Positions 23,224 through 35,827 of a DNA stretch of 64,000 bases are shown one piece after another (within the stretch, counting starts at the first letter, position 1; each line of letters begins with the position of its first letter). The DNA comes from Dryas octopetala (lineage: Eukaryota > Streptophyta > Magnoliopsida > Rosales > Rosaceae): contig OY992835.1 of the NCBI GenBank assembly GCA_963921425.1, positions 12,834,001 to 12,898,000 of the forward strand. The letters run 5' to 3'. The translations under genes were made by a program, and so were the position numbers. A model generated the notes under the pieces. The model ran no database searches, was not told where the DNA came from, and worked only from the letters and a program-made list of their open reading frames with translations.

Positions 23224-24531
23224 ATGGGTTTTAATAAAGAGTGGGTTTTAATTGTACTTTTTTGGATTCTTTTAAAGTGCATGGGCGTGCCACCGGCCTT
23301 TAAATATTCCTGGGCCGGAATATAGAGAGAATCGGCCTTTCGGCCCGAATTCAACTTCTTTCTAACAATTATCTGGCCGAGAAAACCAAACTTGGCCTAG
23401 GTTCTTTTCTTTGCCTAAATGATCTTAAGAAGACTTCATTGTGTGTGCGTAATGAGATTTGAAATTAAAAGTATTTTGTAAACATAAAATAAATTAAAGA
23501 TAACTAGAAAACTAGATCTAAAAAGATAAAAACTAGATTTGAAATAACGAAGAAAAGAAACGACTGAGAATAGTAGATCTATACATGATAAATGCTGGAA
23601 ATAGACTTAATCTTGAAGAAAACAAAAAGAAACGACATAACCTGAGACATAAAGACTTAAAAAAAAAAAAAAAGGAAATAATCACATAAACAGGAAATAA
23701 ATGCTCAATAATGAAAATATCGGGATCTTGACCCATAAACCATGATAAACAAAGCACTTTTTTAGGAAATCAATAGTCAAAGCAAAAAAGAATTTCAAAA
23801 TGCATTAAATAAAGTCAGAAAACCTATATTCATGGAGAAAGGACAAGGAAATATAATAAATAAAGTTGAAAAAGTACCAAAGCACAAAAGAGTACTTAAT
23901 GACTTTTTAAAAGAACAATTTTGAGTCTTGAATGAAAATTGAAAGTTCAGAAATAGTACAGATCGATGACGAACAATACATGAATTGTAAACAGGAAATT
24001 GGAATAAAACTATGGGTTTTTGTGTGGAGGCAATGACCCTTTGTACTATAGCATTGATGCTTCTTTATAGTCCTCAAGGCTGAGGTAGGGTTTTAATCTC
24101 TGACGTCCACGTGTAAGGCCTGAATATGTGATGCCAAGATATTTTGTTTTATGCTGACGCCAGCCCTGGGTTAGGTCATGAGCTATCCTTATCTTCAGAT
24201 GATGCTTGTCCTTATCTATTGTTGTGCTGGCAAGGATAGAAGTGGATTGAATTGATTCGATCCGGCCAACCAAACTCATTATTTTCGATGATCATATGTG
24301 GAATGATTTGCCTTCCGGTGATTATTTTTCCTTCGGCCTAAAAGTATGTTGGGCCGAAAGAAAGGAATAATTTTGACTTGTGTTGACTTGGCATGGCACG
24401 TGACAGCTTGTGACTTGTAATCCAATTAACACGTGGAATTTTCAAAAAGGGTATCAACATAATATTATAAGAGACAAACAAGGAAATAAATACATAATTT
24501 AAATCAAGAAAAATATAAAAAGATGACATAT
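23224..24531. other. Intergenic, no gene recognised
   Basis: A+T-rich. Short GGCCGAAA/TTTCGGCC motifs occur near both ends (about 23330-23345 and 24330-24360), which hints at an old element about 1 kb long, but no clean termini were found. Confidence 0.35.
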
Positions 24532-24885
24532 TGTCACGCCCCAACCGGGATTAAGAATTAATCTCGGATTAAGGTGTGAATAACACTCTAATTATAGAAT
24601 TAACTTCTATAACCAGAATGTGATAATGGAAAATAAAATTAATGGAGATAAACTTCGTACTATTCTTGTGCCACAACTAAATTCAAGCTTAATTTACAAA
24701 ATAAGTCGTACTTTTGTACATTACATCATTCTTAGTTTCAAAATCAAAACAAACTCCAACTTGGTTCATGCTTAATCACCTTATTTTTTCACGTCTCAAT
24801 CCGATATTAAGAATTAATCACGGATTAGAGTGTGATTCACACCTTAATTCGTGATTAATTCTTAATCCCGGATTAGCGCGTGACA
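24532..24885. mobile_element. Solo-LTR-like element with TG..CA ends
   Basis: Begins TGTCACGCCCC, ends GCGCGTGACA and is flanked by CATAT on both sides (24527-24531 and 24886-24890). TG...CA ends with a 5-bp duplication fit a solo LTR. The first 55 bases (GGGATTAAGAATTAATC...) and the last 55 are also inverted repeats, and a third direct copy lies at about 24788-24840. A MITE is therefore the alternative. Confidence 0.6.
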
Positions 24886-24890
24886 CATAT

Positions 24891-25941
24891 AATTATAATA
24901 CATAAAAATTAATGATGTGGAAAGGATTAGATGCAATGCAATCAAAATTGAAAAAGCCATAAGGATTTAATCAAAAACTTATAGGGACAAAGGAGTACAT
25001 CCTAATTTTTTCGGCTTTTCATATTAAGTATAGATCATGATAAATATAATTTGGTGAATAAATTTTGTGGCTCTAGTAGTACTCATTCATTAGAAAATTT
25101 TACTTTCTTTCTCCTTAAAAAAAATATATTTTTTCGGAAAATCGGCACTGATCCTGCTCTCTCTGCAAAGAAATACAAAAAAATATCAAGTTAATAGATC
25201 AAACAAATCTAATGATTCGCAAACCGGTCAAGTTGGGCATTTAATTCCTTTTTCTTTTCTTTTTCCGTAAAATGATTGATTCGCAAATCAATATGATAAT
25301 GGCAGAGGAAGAAAACAAAACTAAAAAAAAAAAATTTTAAAAACCTCCACAGTATCCCAAGCGTCACCTTTGCCTAATAAAATTTGAATTCCTTCATAAA
25401 TGTTATGTCCAAAGAAAAGCAGACCCTTCTATATGTTTGAAAGGCATTTTATAGAATAAATCAATTGCTACACTATCAACTCAACCAAATGACAATTTTT
25501 TATTGGGTGATTTAGATATTACTTCATTAAATTTTATTTTTTAAGAGTCTAACACCATTACTTTTTTTAATAGGTAAAGTCCATATTTAAAATCCTATTC
25601 CACGAAGGATAATAATATTTCATTAATTCCTTACTATTTAAATTACGCTATTATGTAATTAATATTTGTTTTAAAATGTGTCATTTTTTTTTTGAGTTAG
25701 AGGAGGGAGATCGAACTTGAGTGCATTGTGGGTAATTCTACGGCCCGTCTAACTGGCCAACCCAACAATTGTGTCATTTTTTAGATGCCATTATTCTCTC
25801 ATCAGAACCAAAAAAAAAAAAACATATAATTATTATAAAGTCCACTTTTGGACTCTTAATGATAGTTAAACCAACCTACTTTACTCATATCCTAACAAAG
25901 TCTACTTAATTAGTTTGAAACCCATTTTAAAAAATTTGGTG

Positions 25942-25944
<3 letters not shown>
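24891..25944. other. Intergenic
   Basis: No gene recognised. A+T-rich, with poly-A/T runs. Confidence 0.4.

Positions 25945-26019
<75 letters not shown>
25945..26019. repeat. (CT)n microsatellite
   Basis: About 37 CT units, the longest such tract in the window. A short CT-rich, UTR-like stretch follows to about 26170, but no coding region follows it. Confidence 0.95.
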
Positions 26020-26023
<4 letters not shown>

Positions 26024-26766
26024 TCCATCTCCTTCTCCAATTGAACCATCGTCGTTCGACGAGTAAGGCCGATGACACCACATCCATCGATCTCTCACTT
26101 CGATCTCTTCTCTGATCTCTGTCTTTACTCTCTCTTTCATTGTCCCAAATCTTCTCCTACCTCTCTCTAGCCAAATACGTAATTGTTTGGTCTTCCAAAC
26201 TGTGTAGACAAATACAGTCTGTCAAATAAAGGGTAAATGATGTTGACAGTAATATACTGGCTAAACAGTTTTCGATTTGGCTGATTTTTTGTAAGAGTGA
26301 TCTTTGAATGATGACTTAAAATATGAACGGTTCAAATTATTGAAATTCGTTATTGGGTGGGTAGGTGAGCGGGGAATTCTTCGCTCTATGGTAAACGAGT
26401 GATCATTACTGATATATATATATATATAGATGAAGTATGTCAAATAAAGAACCTACAATCGAGAATTGTCTGTAGGTTCATTATATATATTTGTGTGTAG
26501 GTGATTTGATTCATGTAGGTTCTTTAATTGTTATAGGTTATTTATTTGACTGTAAGAATGTATATAGGTTCATTATATTGTAGGTTCACTAATATATAAA
26601 TGAATTCTTATAAAGACAAAGTACATTGTAGTACATTTTGAAATTGTATGTTTCTTAATACATATTTATAATTTAATTGGTGGTAAGTTCCTTATTGCAT
26701 ATTTCTAATTTAATTATGTAGGTTTTTTATTAGTCTATTTTATATACGTTACTATTTATAGATAAA
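26020..26766. other. Intergenic; contains a shared MITE core
   Basis: At about 26269-26345 the phrase TTTTCGATTTGGCTGATTTT, followed by a GATCTTTGAATGATG-like block, matches the core of the foldback MITEs at 1391 and 37480. It is a decayed relative. No gene recognised. Confidence 0.45.
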
Positions 26767-27032
26767 CTAGCATCTTCGCACTCGCTCCCGCGAGTGCAAG
26801 CTGCTCTTTTTATTGCGCAAATACCGATATTTTGGTAAGCGTAATCAGTTTAATAAATAACAAAAAGTAAATTTGAGAAAATTAATTAAGGAGAAAGAGG
26901 CGGCAAACCAATTCTCCTGAGTGATAAAGTAAATTTGGAAAATAGATAACCGACCATTGGATTTAAGCTGAAACGATTTTAGTCATTCGGACTCAGAGAT
27001 AATTCAAAAACCGTTATGTTTTATTATATAGA
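26767..27032 (-). mobile_element. Short non-autonomous Helitron
   Basis: On the minus strand the element starts TCTATATAATAAAACATAAC and ends with an 8-bp-stem hairpin (GCACTCGC GGGA GCGAGTGC) seven bases before a terminal CTAG. It lies between host A and T, as Helitrons do, without a target duplication. The 5'-TC, the 3' hairpin and CTRR are the defining Helitron marks. It is 266 bases long with no coding capacity. Confidence 0.8.
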
Positions 27033-27296
27033 TTATTTGGAGTTTGTTTATGTTCGAGTGTTCGACCATCACCTATAAATAAATATCATTTTTTACTTTT
27101 CAAGGTCATTTGTTTCTAGAATAATTAGTGTGGTTATTTATTATTGCAGGATCACTATTATATATATATCAATATTAAAAGCACCGAAATTTAAAGAGCA
27201 ATACTAACTGTTTTAAAACATAAATAATGAAGAGAACGAAACATGTAGTTGAATCTAAGAAAATGTTGACTAGAAAAAAAAATTATATATATATGT
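27033..27296. other. Intergenic
   Basis: Nothing recognised. Confidence 0.4.
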
Positions 27297-27940
27297 ATAA
27301 GTTAATAAGTTAATACGAAACTAACCATACTTTTGGGGCCACAACAAACTAATCTTATAATTTGAGCTATCAATTATTTAGGCCCTACATCAAAAATCAT
27401 CATTCCAAAAAATCAACTAAACCGAAAATCATATAGTCATCTAATTGAGATCAAATAAATAGACGATCAGTATTTTCGATAAAACATATAAATAGTTATT
27501 ATTATAATCAAATGGCTAAATGACTTCCAATTTTAGAGATTTTTTACAAGGATAATATTTGAAGTAGGACCTAAAAAATAGACGGTTCAGATTTTGAGAT
27601 TATATTGTGCAGTGGGCCCAACATAGTGGCTAGCTTTGTATTAACTTACTAACCATGCTTTTGGACCCACAACATCACTAATTTCATAGTCCGAACCATC
27701 AATTATTTAGGCCCTACTTCAAAGATCATTATTGTAAAAAATAAACTAAATCAAAAATCATGTAGTCATCTAATTGAGATCAAATAAATAGACGATCAGG
27801 GGCATAGAACTAGTTGTTATTATAATCAAATGACTAAATGACTTCTGATTTTGGAGATTTTTTACATGAATGATCTTTGAAGTAGAGCCTAAAAAATAAA
27901 TGGTTCGAATTTTGAGATTAGTGATGAGTTGACAACTAGT
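27297..27940. repeat. Two tandem copies of a MITE-like unit
   Basis: Unit 1 (about 27297-27630) and unit 2 (about 27635-27940) align throughout: CTAACCATRCTTTTGG, then TCAATTATTTAGGCCCTAC, CATCTAATTGAGATCAAATA, AAATGACTTCYRATTTT and TAAAAAATA. Each unit is internally an inverted repeat, and its central phrases resemble the foldback MITEs at 1391 and 37480. This is either tandem duplication or a second insertion next to the first. Confidence 0.7.
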
Positions 27941-29248
27941 CAAAAGATCTAACGTATGAAAAAAAAAAAAAAAAAAAGACATGGGCTTTAATTGGATAAA
28001 TATGAGTTTGAACTTTGAAGGTGGTTTTCCTAAGTTACTATGTTTTATTTTGAGCTTATAATTTATTTTAGTAGTAGAACAATAGAACATTTGTCCTCGC
28101 ACTTCCGAATGGATCCCCTTCTCATTTCTGAAATCGAAAAATACATGTTCATTTTAATCTTGTATTCGATTAAAACATGATATGGTTTATATTCATTAAT
28201 TCAACATCATGAAGAGAAATGCCAGTAGACCAACAATTAGTTGGTGTTTCAAAAGAAATTTTGCAAACCAAAATAAACGTTTCAATTGAGGTACGGAAGT
28301 TTACCAAAAAAAAAAACCGTATTCTTTTTCAAATGCATGAATTTGTAATTTAATAAATATTATTGACAACGCCTACTACTGTTATAATTGACAATGCCTG
28401 TAATAATCAATCAACGTTAAAGGAACAAATTCTCCTAGCTAAAATTTAATACACAATTATATTCATGATCGATAATGTCACAAGGAAGATGATTTTGATT
28501 AGCTATGCTATATGTTTAAAAATATACAGAAGAAAATTTTGATTACAAATTAATGCTCAATTAGTAATTTTGAATCTTAAGAGACAAGAAGAATGATTTT
28601 ATTAAAATAAAAGAACTAATTAGAGATACACCCATTTTTTAGGCCCAATTTAATATTACCTTATCTTTTGATATACACCTATTTTTTAATTTGCCAGATT
28701 ATCTATTTTTCTGCAGAAAATTCATTTTGTGATTTCCACTTTTACCCTTTAAGTTGAAAATAAGTATATTTTAATTTTGACAGTTAATGTCTTATTTCAA
28801 TGTACTGTCATTTAAAATTTTTATAATTAATTATCATTAATTTCTAAAGTTGAATATTATGACTAATGTTAATTCAAAAAACATTTGTTACCAATAAAGA
28901 CATTCAAAATTAGGAGTAATAAATGCCACAAATCATGAATCTTTAAATATTACTTAAATTTGAATAATGACATCTTTTGTAAATATCCACAAATTCATAC
29001 CTAAACCATTATCTGACGTGAAAAAAAAAAACACTCACACACATTTATTTACCTATTTTAAAATAGAGTATTGAAAATAGAGGTATATCTAAATGATGAC
29101 CCAAAATAAAAAGCTAAGTGATATCATGTATATTAAATATTGAAAATGTCAATTTTTCCCCTAATATTTAGATTCGTAGAGGCAACAACCCCTCACTATA
29201 TAAAGTTATAAACCGTGAAACTTCTTGTATTCAACTTTCCAAAATAAT
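27941..29248. other. Intergenic; promoter of the second cysteine-rich gene
   Basis: No gene recognised from 27941 to about 29180. TATATAAA at 29197-29204 is a good TATA box, 45-52 bases before the ATG at 29249. Confidence 0.5.
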
Positions 29249-30682
29249 ATGTACTTTGAAGTGAGAAAGAGAACCATGAGAACCCTACTTATTGAATATG
29301 TGAGTATAATTGTGATGTTTATAACAATTATACTACTTGTGCCTAGTAGTAGTGCTGTGCAAGCTGCCTATTCTCCTATCACTGCTCCCTCATCTGCCTC
29401 TCTTTCTTCCTCTCAACGTCCCCTTACATCTCTATCTGATGATAAACGTGTAACCAGAGTTATCAACATGACCTGCGTCCTAGAATGCAGAATACAGTGC
29501 AGATTGACACACATTTGTGACCCCCCTGACTTTCTGGAGCTTTGTTATGATTTATGTTTAGAAGGGTGCAGTTACTACAGAGAAATTGATATTCTAGACT
29601 CGTCAAGCATTACTACTCATGAGGATGACTGCACTTTTAGTTGTATACAGAGGTCCCTAATGAAGGTCAATAAAGAATCTGGTAAATACATAATTTCCGT
29701 ACAAATATATATACATGCTCATCTATGTGTATATATAGATATGCATGCATATTGAAAGGTATATAGGACATCTCTAAAGAGAATTTTTGCCCTCTTTTTA
29801 AGAGAAAAGAGGATGACTTTGTGGTGGTTCACCAAACATTGGGGTTCCATGTCCTAGACCTTCCAATTTTTAGTTGCTTCTCCTTTTACTAATCATACAA
29901 AACAATCAGTCAAATTAGAAAGTGTATAGTCACTTGATTATATATTAGCATGGTTATGTTAGTGTTTACTGTAAGATTGTGTTTGTGTACTTATTGAGCG
30001 ATATATTAGATGGACAAATAGACGATTCGGAATATTGAACCATATTTAGGGTCATCTTGTATCTTTTATTAAGAAAACAACACTTTCTTCATATAATTTT
30101 TAATAAATATCATATTGTCAACATATCTTCTATATAATATTGTTCAATTTAATACTACTTATTAAAACAAAAGTCCGTTAATTAATGATCCAAACCGATA
30201 ATCAAGTATTATAATATAACATGCAAACATACAAAATGAAGATTTAAAAAGTAGACCGAATCGTTGCATTACGTTGTAGGGTGGTCTCAAATATGATTTC
30301 CACAAATTTTAAAGTTTGTTATGTCTATCCTAGAGAATTGTTGCGTGTCGATGTTCACAGTGCTTACTGGAAGAGAAAAAAAAAAAAAAAAAAAAAAGCA
30401 CTGCGCATTGGATCGTCTAATGCTTTTTAGAGATTTTATATATTCTTAAGCAACCAAATGAACCAACCTAACTCAAGCTAAGATTTTCTTTTTCTCTAAA
30501 TATAATTTATGTAATAAAGTGGTTAGGTGAGGCTATAATGGGTAACCTCTTACTAGCACACTTATTACAGTTTTGGTTTCAGTTGATGCTAATTAATCTC
30601 AAAGGTCATTTATTATTTTGCAGAAACAGTTCCCGTTGAAGAATTGGAGGACACATGCCGCGACAATTGCAAATGGGATTAA
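29249..30682 (+). CDS. Small secreted cysteine-rich (thionin-like) protein
   Basis: Two exons, 29249-29681 and 30624-30682, joined in phase 1 across a 942-base GT-AG intron, give 163 residues. The N terminus is basic, followed by a long hydrophobic signal segment ending near SSAVQA (about residue 39), a Ser/Pro/Ala-rich spacer, then a Cys-rich region: TCVLECRIQC, HICDP, LCYDLCLEGC, DDCTFSC and, in exon 2, DTCRDNCKWD at the end. A later in-frame ATG (29276, MRTLL) is an alternative start, but 29249 fits the TATA box. Secretion is inferred from the signal segment. The spacing resembles plant thionin-like proteins, and antimicrobial or signalling roles are only guesses. Paralogs lie at 11746 and 20784 (partial). 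Confidence 0.75.
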
Positions 30683-32049
30683 TATTGATGTGGAGAGACT
30701 TTTCATTGAATTTGAAAACCAATTTGACATGCACAAAAAGCGAAAGGGTCGATATTTAATTTATATAAGGTCAGAAATATATCAAACTATATATCAAATT
30801 GAAATGAATTCCGAGAGGAAGGTGATCGACCCCACTTCGCCGGGTTGTTTTTGTCGTTTAGGCCAAATAAAGTCGTTTACAAGCTGTAAATGTTATTTTA
30901 CTATTTTATGTTAAACTTTGTTATTTTGCAATTAGGATTCCTTTTTCTGTTTGAACTTCTTATTGAAGTTAGGTTTGTAAAACTATAAATATTCTCTTTT
31001 CATAGTTGTTCATTTTAAAATTTGTTGGTTTTAGGTACTAAATTTCAATGTTATTTTATTTTAACTACTAAAATATTTATGTCATTTCACTTTAGATATT
31101 AAATTTCAGTTTATGTACCAACTTTAAAAATCACAATCTTTTATTGATTTATTGTTTTATTTTTCAGTGTTTGCAAGACTTAAACTTTAATGTTTAGTTT
31201 CTAGGTTATAGAACTTTATCTCTTAAGCTTAAATCAAAAGCACTAAACTCTTATAAACTTTGAATTTTTATGAATTTCAAACAGTCACAACTGTATAGCA
31301 AACTAATTTATGACCTAATTCAAAATGTCTTGCTCTAAGTTAATACCTACACTAAAAAAAAATTAATATCTTGCTGTTTTGCTGAAAAACTATTAATATT
31401 TAGTATTTAATCCTAATTTTCTATTTATTTTATTATTCAGTATTTATTCAGTACTTTTAGGTTTTCGCTGTATCAATTATATTATCGTAATATGCAGTAT
31501 GCTCTAACATCTTCATGAAAGAAACTTTTTTAAAAACAAATTTAGTAATTTATGGTAACGTGTTTCCAAGAATGTGAATAACATGTTTCCAAGAAACAAT
31601 GAAGGTTTAGTTGAAGAAGGCGGCTTTATAGGACAATTCCATCAGCAAAGGTTAATATGTTTTTTGGCAAAGTGGGCCACATATTATGGGTGGAGGCCTT
31701 GCACAATGTTTTCTTTTAATTACTGGTCGGTCAAGGCCCAAATGATAAGCAAACTAATTAGGAATAGCATTTGGGCCTAGAGCAGCCTAAACCATCAACA
31801 GAAATGGAGACACATCCAACATATATATGAAGCCCAAAATTAGTATACCCTCAGCGGCTCAGCCTAACTCAGCCCACCCCAACTCAACCTAAATATACAA
31901 AACAATTTTTTTTTTTAAATGTTAACCTTGTATCACTTTTTTTTTTAGGCCAATAACCTTATCACATTTGAATTTGGCTACATGATGATCATTTTTGTTC
32001 TGTAGTTTGGCCCTTATATTACATTCACCCTATATTTTGTTTTTTTAAT
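30683..32049. other. Intergenic
   Basis: 3' UTR and A+T-rich DNA. A short open frame at 31574-31780 has no recognisable domain and is left uncalled. Confidence 0.4.
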
Positions 32050-32423
32050 GTAGTTTTGGCCATGAGCCACGGGTTGAAGTTAGCAAGGGAATTAAGCTGG
32101 GTTTCTTCAATAATGTTGGAGTCTGATGTCTTAGCACTAATCTCTCGACTTCAAGCGGTTGATGACGATTTGGCCTCTCATGGGCACCTCTTGGATGATG
32201 TTAGGGAAGCATGGCGATTATTTGGTTCTTTCAAATGTAGTTATGTACCGCGTCTTTGTAACACTGTTGTTCACTCTCTATCTGGTTTTGCACTTAATTT
32301 TAACATTATTTTTGTTTAAAAGATGAGGTGCCTCCATGGCTTGAGCCTCACCTTCTGGTGAATGTCATTACTCCCTGGTCCCTATAATAATACATCAATA
32401 AAGTATTTCTCTAAAAAAAAAAA
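32050..32423 (+). mobile_element. 5'-truncated LINE 3' end (RNase H-like)
   Basis: The open stretch LAMSHGLKLARELSW...MLESDVLALI...LCNTVVHSLSGFAL is the RNase H-like (RVT_3 type) domain found at the end of plant LINE polyproteins and related genes. After a stop at 32317-32319 a shifted frame continues DEVPPWLEPHLLVNVITPWS to a double stop, so the coding part is broken. A poly-A tail (32413-32423) follows. A 5'-truncated, dead LINE insertion is the simplest reading. No clear target duplication was found. Confidence 0.7.
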
Positions 32424-33872
32424 GAGTAGAAATAATTCGTCTATCAATCATACGTATGTATATTGTATGAGATATGAATAGATTAGACCGTAAAAATATC
32501 TAAGTCTATTATTTATAAGAACTTCATAACTTTTAAAAATACACAAAAAGATAAGAAATTTCTGGAAAAATATTCATGTTCAGCCTAGTGCGTTCAAATG
32601 ATAAAATTTGTTGGTGTAAGTTGTGCAAATATAAATATGTACAACTACACAACCAGAAAATAGTCTGGTGAGAGTGAGAGTGAGCTCTTGAGGTTAGCTC
32701 AAGTAGTAAGAATAAATGCGGTTAGTGTTAGAATTAAGTTAAATTTAGAATTTGATTGTTTTCGATATAACAAAAATTAATTACGAATACAACTGTAACA
32801 GTAATTTGTTTTATATTATTTCTAGCCGATGAAATTATTTACATAATTAATAATGAGAATATTATATTTACCCTTTTCGGAAGTAATTATTGATATATAG
32901 CCAATGGCCTATCAGTCAAAGTACTATCAGTATCAATGATGCCTATTAATGTCACAGTCGCTTGTTTCAACACATTTAATAAGGCCAAACTAGAACTGGC
33001 CGGGTTTTAGACTTCAGATTTCCCATATCAAAGCATTACTCATACGATGAGTAGATTGGAGAAGATGACGTATCCGCATCTTATCAAAGCATCTCTCTCT
33101 CTGTCTCTCTCTACAGTAGAAAAGTAAAATGGAGTGTGAGTTTAACTCTAGATTTCCCTGTCGAAGCCAGAAAACCTCCATGGTTCACGTCTTCAGTTTC
33201 TTCCACTCATCCACCCACTTTTCATGGGCGTCTTCTTGAAAGTTGAAACCATATATAGAAATAAGCTAGACTTCTTTTTACTTTTCCACAAAAGATATGT
33301 TGATTATGTGTGTAAGAAAATTACAGATAATACAAAATTATCATTTATATAATTATCATTTGTGACAACATAATGTGAAAGCGACAATATTAATTAAATA
33401 ATGTGTAAAATTATTTAGATGTTATTGCACTCCTCCTCAGGTGTTAGTGCATGAAAGAATGTGAGAACTTATATATTTTGAAGGGAAATAAATGTAGTAA
33501 AATACCCGAATATATAAGTTCTACAAACACTTTTCCTTTCAACCCGACTTTGTAAGAACAAATTATACCCACTTGCTGTGACATTTAGTTTAATAACAAG
33601 ATTATAAGCTATGACATTTGGATAATATACCATGCTTATAAGTTGTAACGCTTCCAATATAAGCCGATTTCATTGAAGGAACGTCCTATAAACTGGATTA
33701 AAAAGTATAGATTATACTAATATTCAACATGGTCTGCTACTCTGCTTCAGGGCCGACCCTGAGAGTATGTGGGCTGAGATCGCACAGGTCCTGAGGTCCT
33801 AGCGTAATATAGAGGTTAATTTTTTGAGGAATTTTAGTTTACTAATTCTAGGAAAAATATAAAAAATTATCG
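32424..33872. other. Intergenic
   Basis: No gene recognised. A short TCTC tract occurs at about 33092-33112. Confidence 0.4.
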
Positions 33873-34383
33873 ATTACAAAATACTTACATTAACTATAGT
33901 GTCACTTTTAATTTGATACATGAATTTCAAAACTTGACAATTAGGTACACAATTTTTGCTCTGCTTGACAATTAATTACATTTTGTTATCTCTTCTGTTA
34001 GATCCGTCGTTTTTTGCTTATGTTTCCATATTAAATGCCACGTGACATAAATGAGATCCATATTTTCGTATTTCGGATTCCAGCTTATTTTTTCATGTCC
34101 ATTAGATGGATATTTCAGCTTACTCGATCTTATGTCTAAAATACTCATCTAATGGACGAAAAAGAGTAAGCTAGAATCCAAAATGTCAAAAATATATGTC
34201 CCTCTAGTGCCACATGACATTTGTTAACATGGACATGTAAGCAAAAAACGATGGATCTAACCAAATGAGTGTAAGAAGGTACATAATTGTCAAATTGAGC
34301 AAAAGTTGTATACCTAATTGTCAAATTTTAAAACTCATATATCAAATTAAAAGTGACACTAGATAACGTAGGTATTTTGTAAT
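33873..34383. mobile_element. Long-arm foldback MITE
   Basis: The left arm starts ATTACAAAATACTTACATTA and includes GTGTCACTTTTAATTTGATA. The right arm is its reverse complement, ending GGTATTTTGTAAT. The arms meet near ATCTAATGGACGAAAAAG/TCCATTAGATGGATA. The whole 510 bases form one imperfect hairpin. The target duplication is not resolved and the class is unknown. Confidence 0.75.
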
Positions 34384-35569
34384 TGAACCAATCAAAAAAA
34401 TACCTCTTTTATATTGTTTCAAGAAACTTAAGCTTGTTTTATAAAGTAAATCTCAAACTAAAAGTGAACCTTTTATATTTATTTAAGTTATATAACTTAA
34501 TTCAACATAATAAAGGTAGGCCTCTACTTAATTAATATTTTAATCATGTTCACAATTTCTTAGATCCTAAGAGCGGCCTGGTCTACTTGTTCGAATCAAT
34601 TTGCTTCTAGTGTTTGAACATTACCATCCAGCATTCCAACGTCCACATGATATTTTGTGTAAACTTATATGCGAAACCATCTCTCAAGCTCATTTTATAT
34701 ATAATTCTTACTAGCAAAATTAGAAACCCTCATTTCAGATATTAAAAGGTGGGATAATGTTAGGTACTCCGTACTCGCACTCCAATTTTAACTTTTTGGA
34801 TTCCAAAATCAAATATAATATGTGGTTCAAGAAAACAGTACCGGACAAACAGTTTCATTTTTACCAAGACCATGAAAAACAGCAGAAAAATATTAATTTA
34901 TACATATAACAAAAAGAAAAAGAAACATTTACAATTACAATTACGAAAATATGTAGCTAGGATTTAGAGTTCACTATTTGTACTTGCATTTGCTGGGGGT
35001 CCTTTCCTGATCCTGAGATCTCAGTGTCTGCAACAAAATAGTGCAGAGAAAAAGGTCACCTATTGGTTATTGTACTTTTATTACGTACTCAAAGGTCTAC
35101 TGTAAGAGTTTTAGACCATCAAAAACGTACTGGAGCTCAGTATCATCAGCACATCAACTGTGCGTTCTTTAGTAATTCTGTAGAAAACTTAAGAAAAACT
35201 GTACCATCGAGTCCAAGTTCCTGTCAGTCCGTATTAAAAAGATCTCTCTGCAAAATCAGAAATACTTCCACCACACACAGTAATTAATTGCTTGACTATA
35301 TATCACAAAACTAATCTTAAGGTCACTTAGGCCTTTGACAAAAACTAAAACACACGCTTAAACCCAGTTCAAAAATACAAAGAACATCAAAGATGCAAAC
35401 TGCAAAGTACTGCAAAAGTTAATTAGATGCTGGATGTTAATGTTGACTGTGAATCTGAACCGCACGTTCAAACAGAAATCAATCCAGTCGTGTGTTGCAC
35501 AGTTGCAGCCTTGCAGGTTAGTAATACAAACACTTATGCACGCATTAGCTTATATATATAATTATATAG

Positions 35570-35615
<46 letters not shown>

Positions 35616-35827
35616 GCAGTAGTAGTATCAGTTTCTATATCCATCTTAATATAAAGCATGGGCTGCAGAATCCACCAAAGTAGTCCTTTTTGCTTACATT
35701 CACATGCATTTCAAAACACTATATCTAAACCCATGCATGACTTAATTGCCATTACTAAAACCAAAAAAAGGAAAAAAAAAAAAAAAAGAAACCCAAATAA
35801 GAACCATATGATATGAACTAATCAACT
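34384..35827. other. Intergenic / 3' region of the ERF gene
   Basis: A (GA)n microsatellite lies at 35577-35613. Two short minus-strand open segments bounded by splice-like sites (34979-35034 and 35207-35251) were seen, but they could not be joined into a gene. The last 200 bases or so are presumably the ERF 3' UTR. Confidence 0.35.

Noticed and set aside
25902..26140. Frames with Glu-Arg or Leu-Ser dipeptide runs
   Set aside because: Translation of the (CT)n microsatellite.
31574..31780. 68-codon frame
   Set aside because: No recognisable similarity, no promoter and no supporting exon structure.
34979..35251. Two minus-strand mini-exons (ending DPQQMQVQIVNSKS stop, and EIFLIRTDRNLDSM) with splice-like borders
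   Set aside because: They are short, no first exon with a start was found, and the frames could not be linked with confidence.
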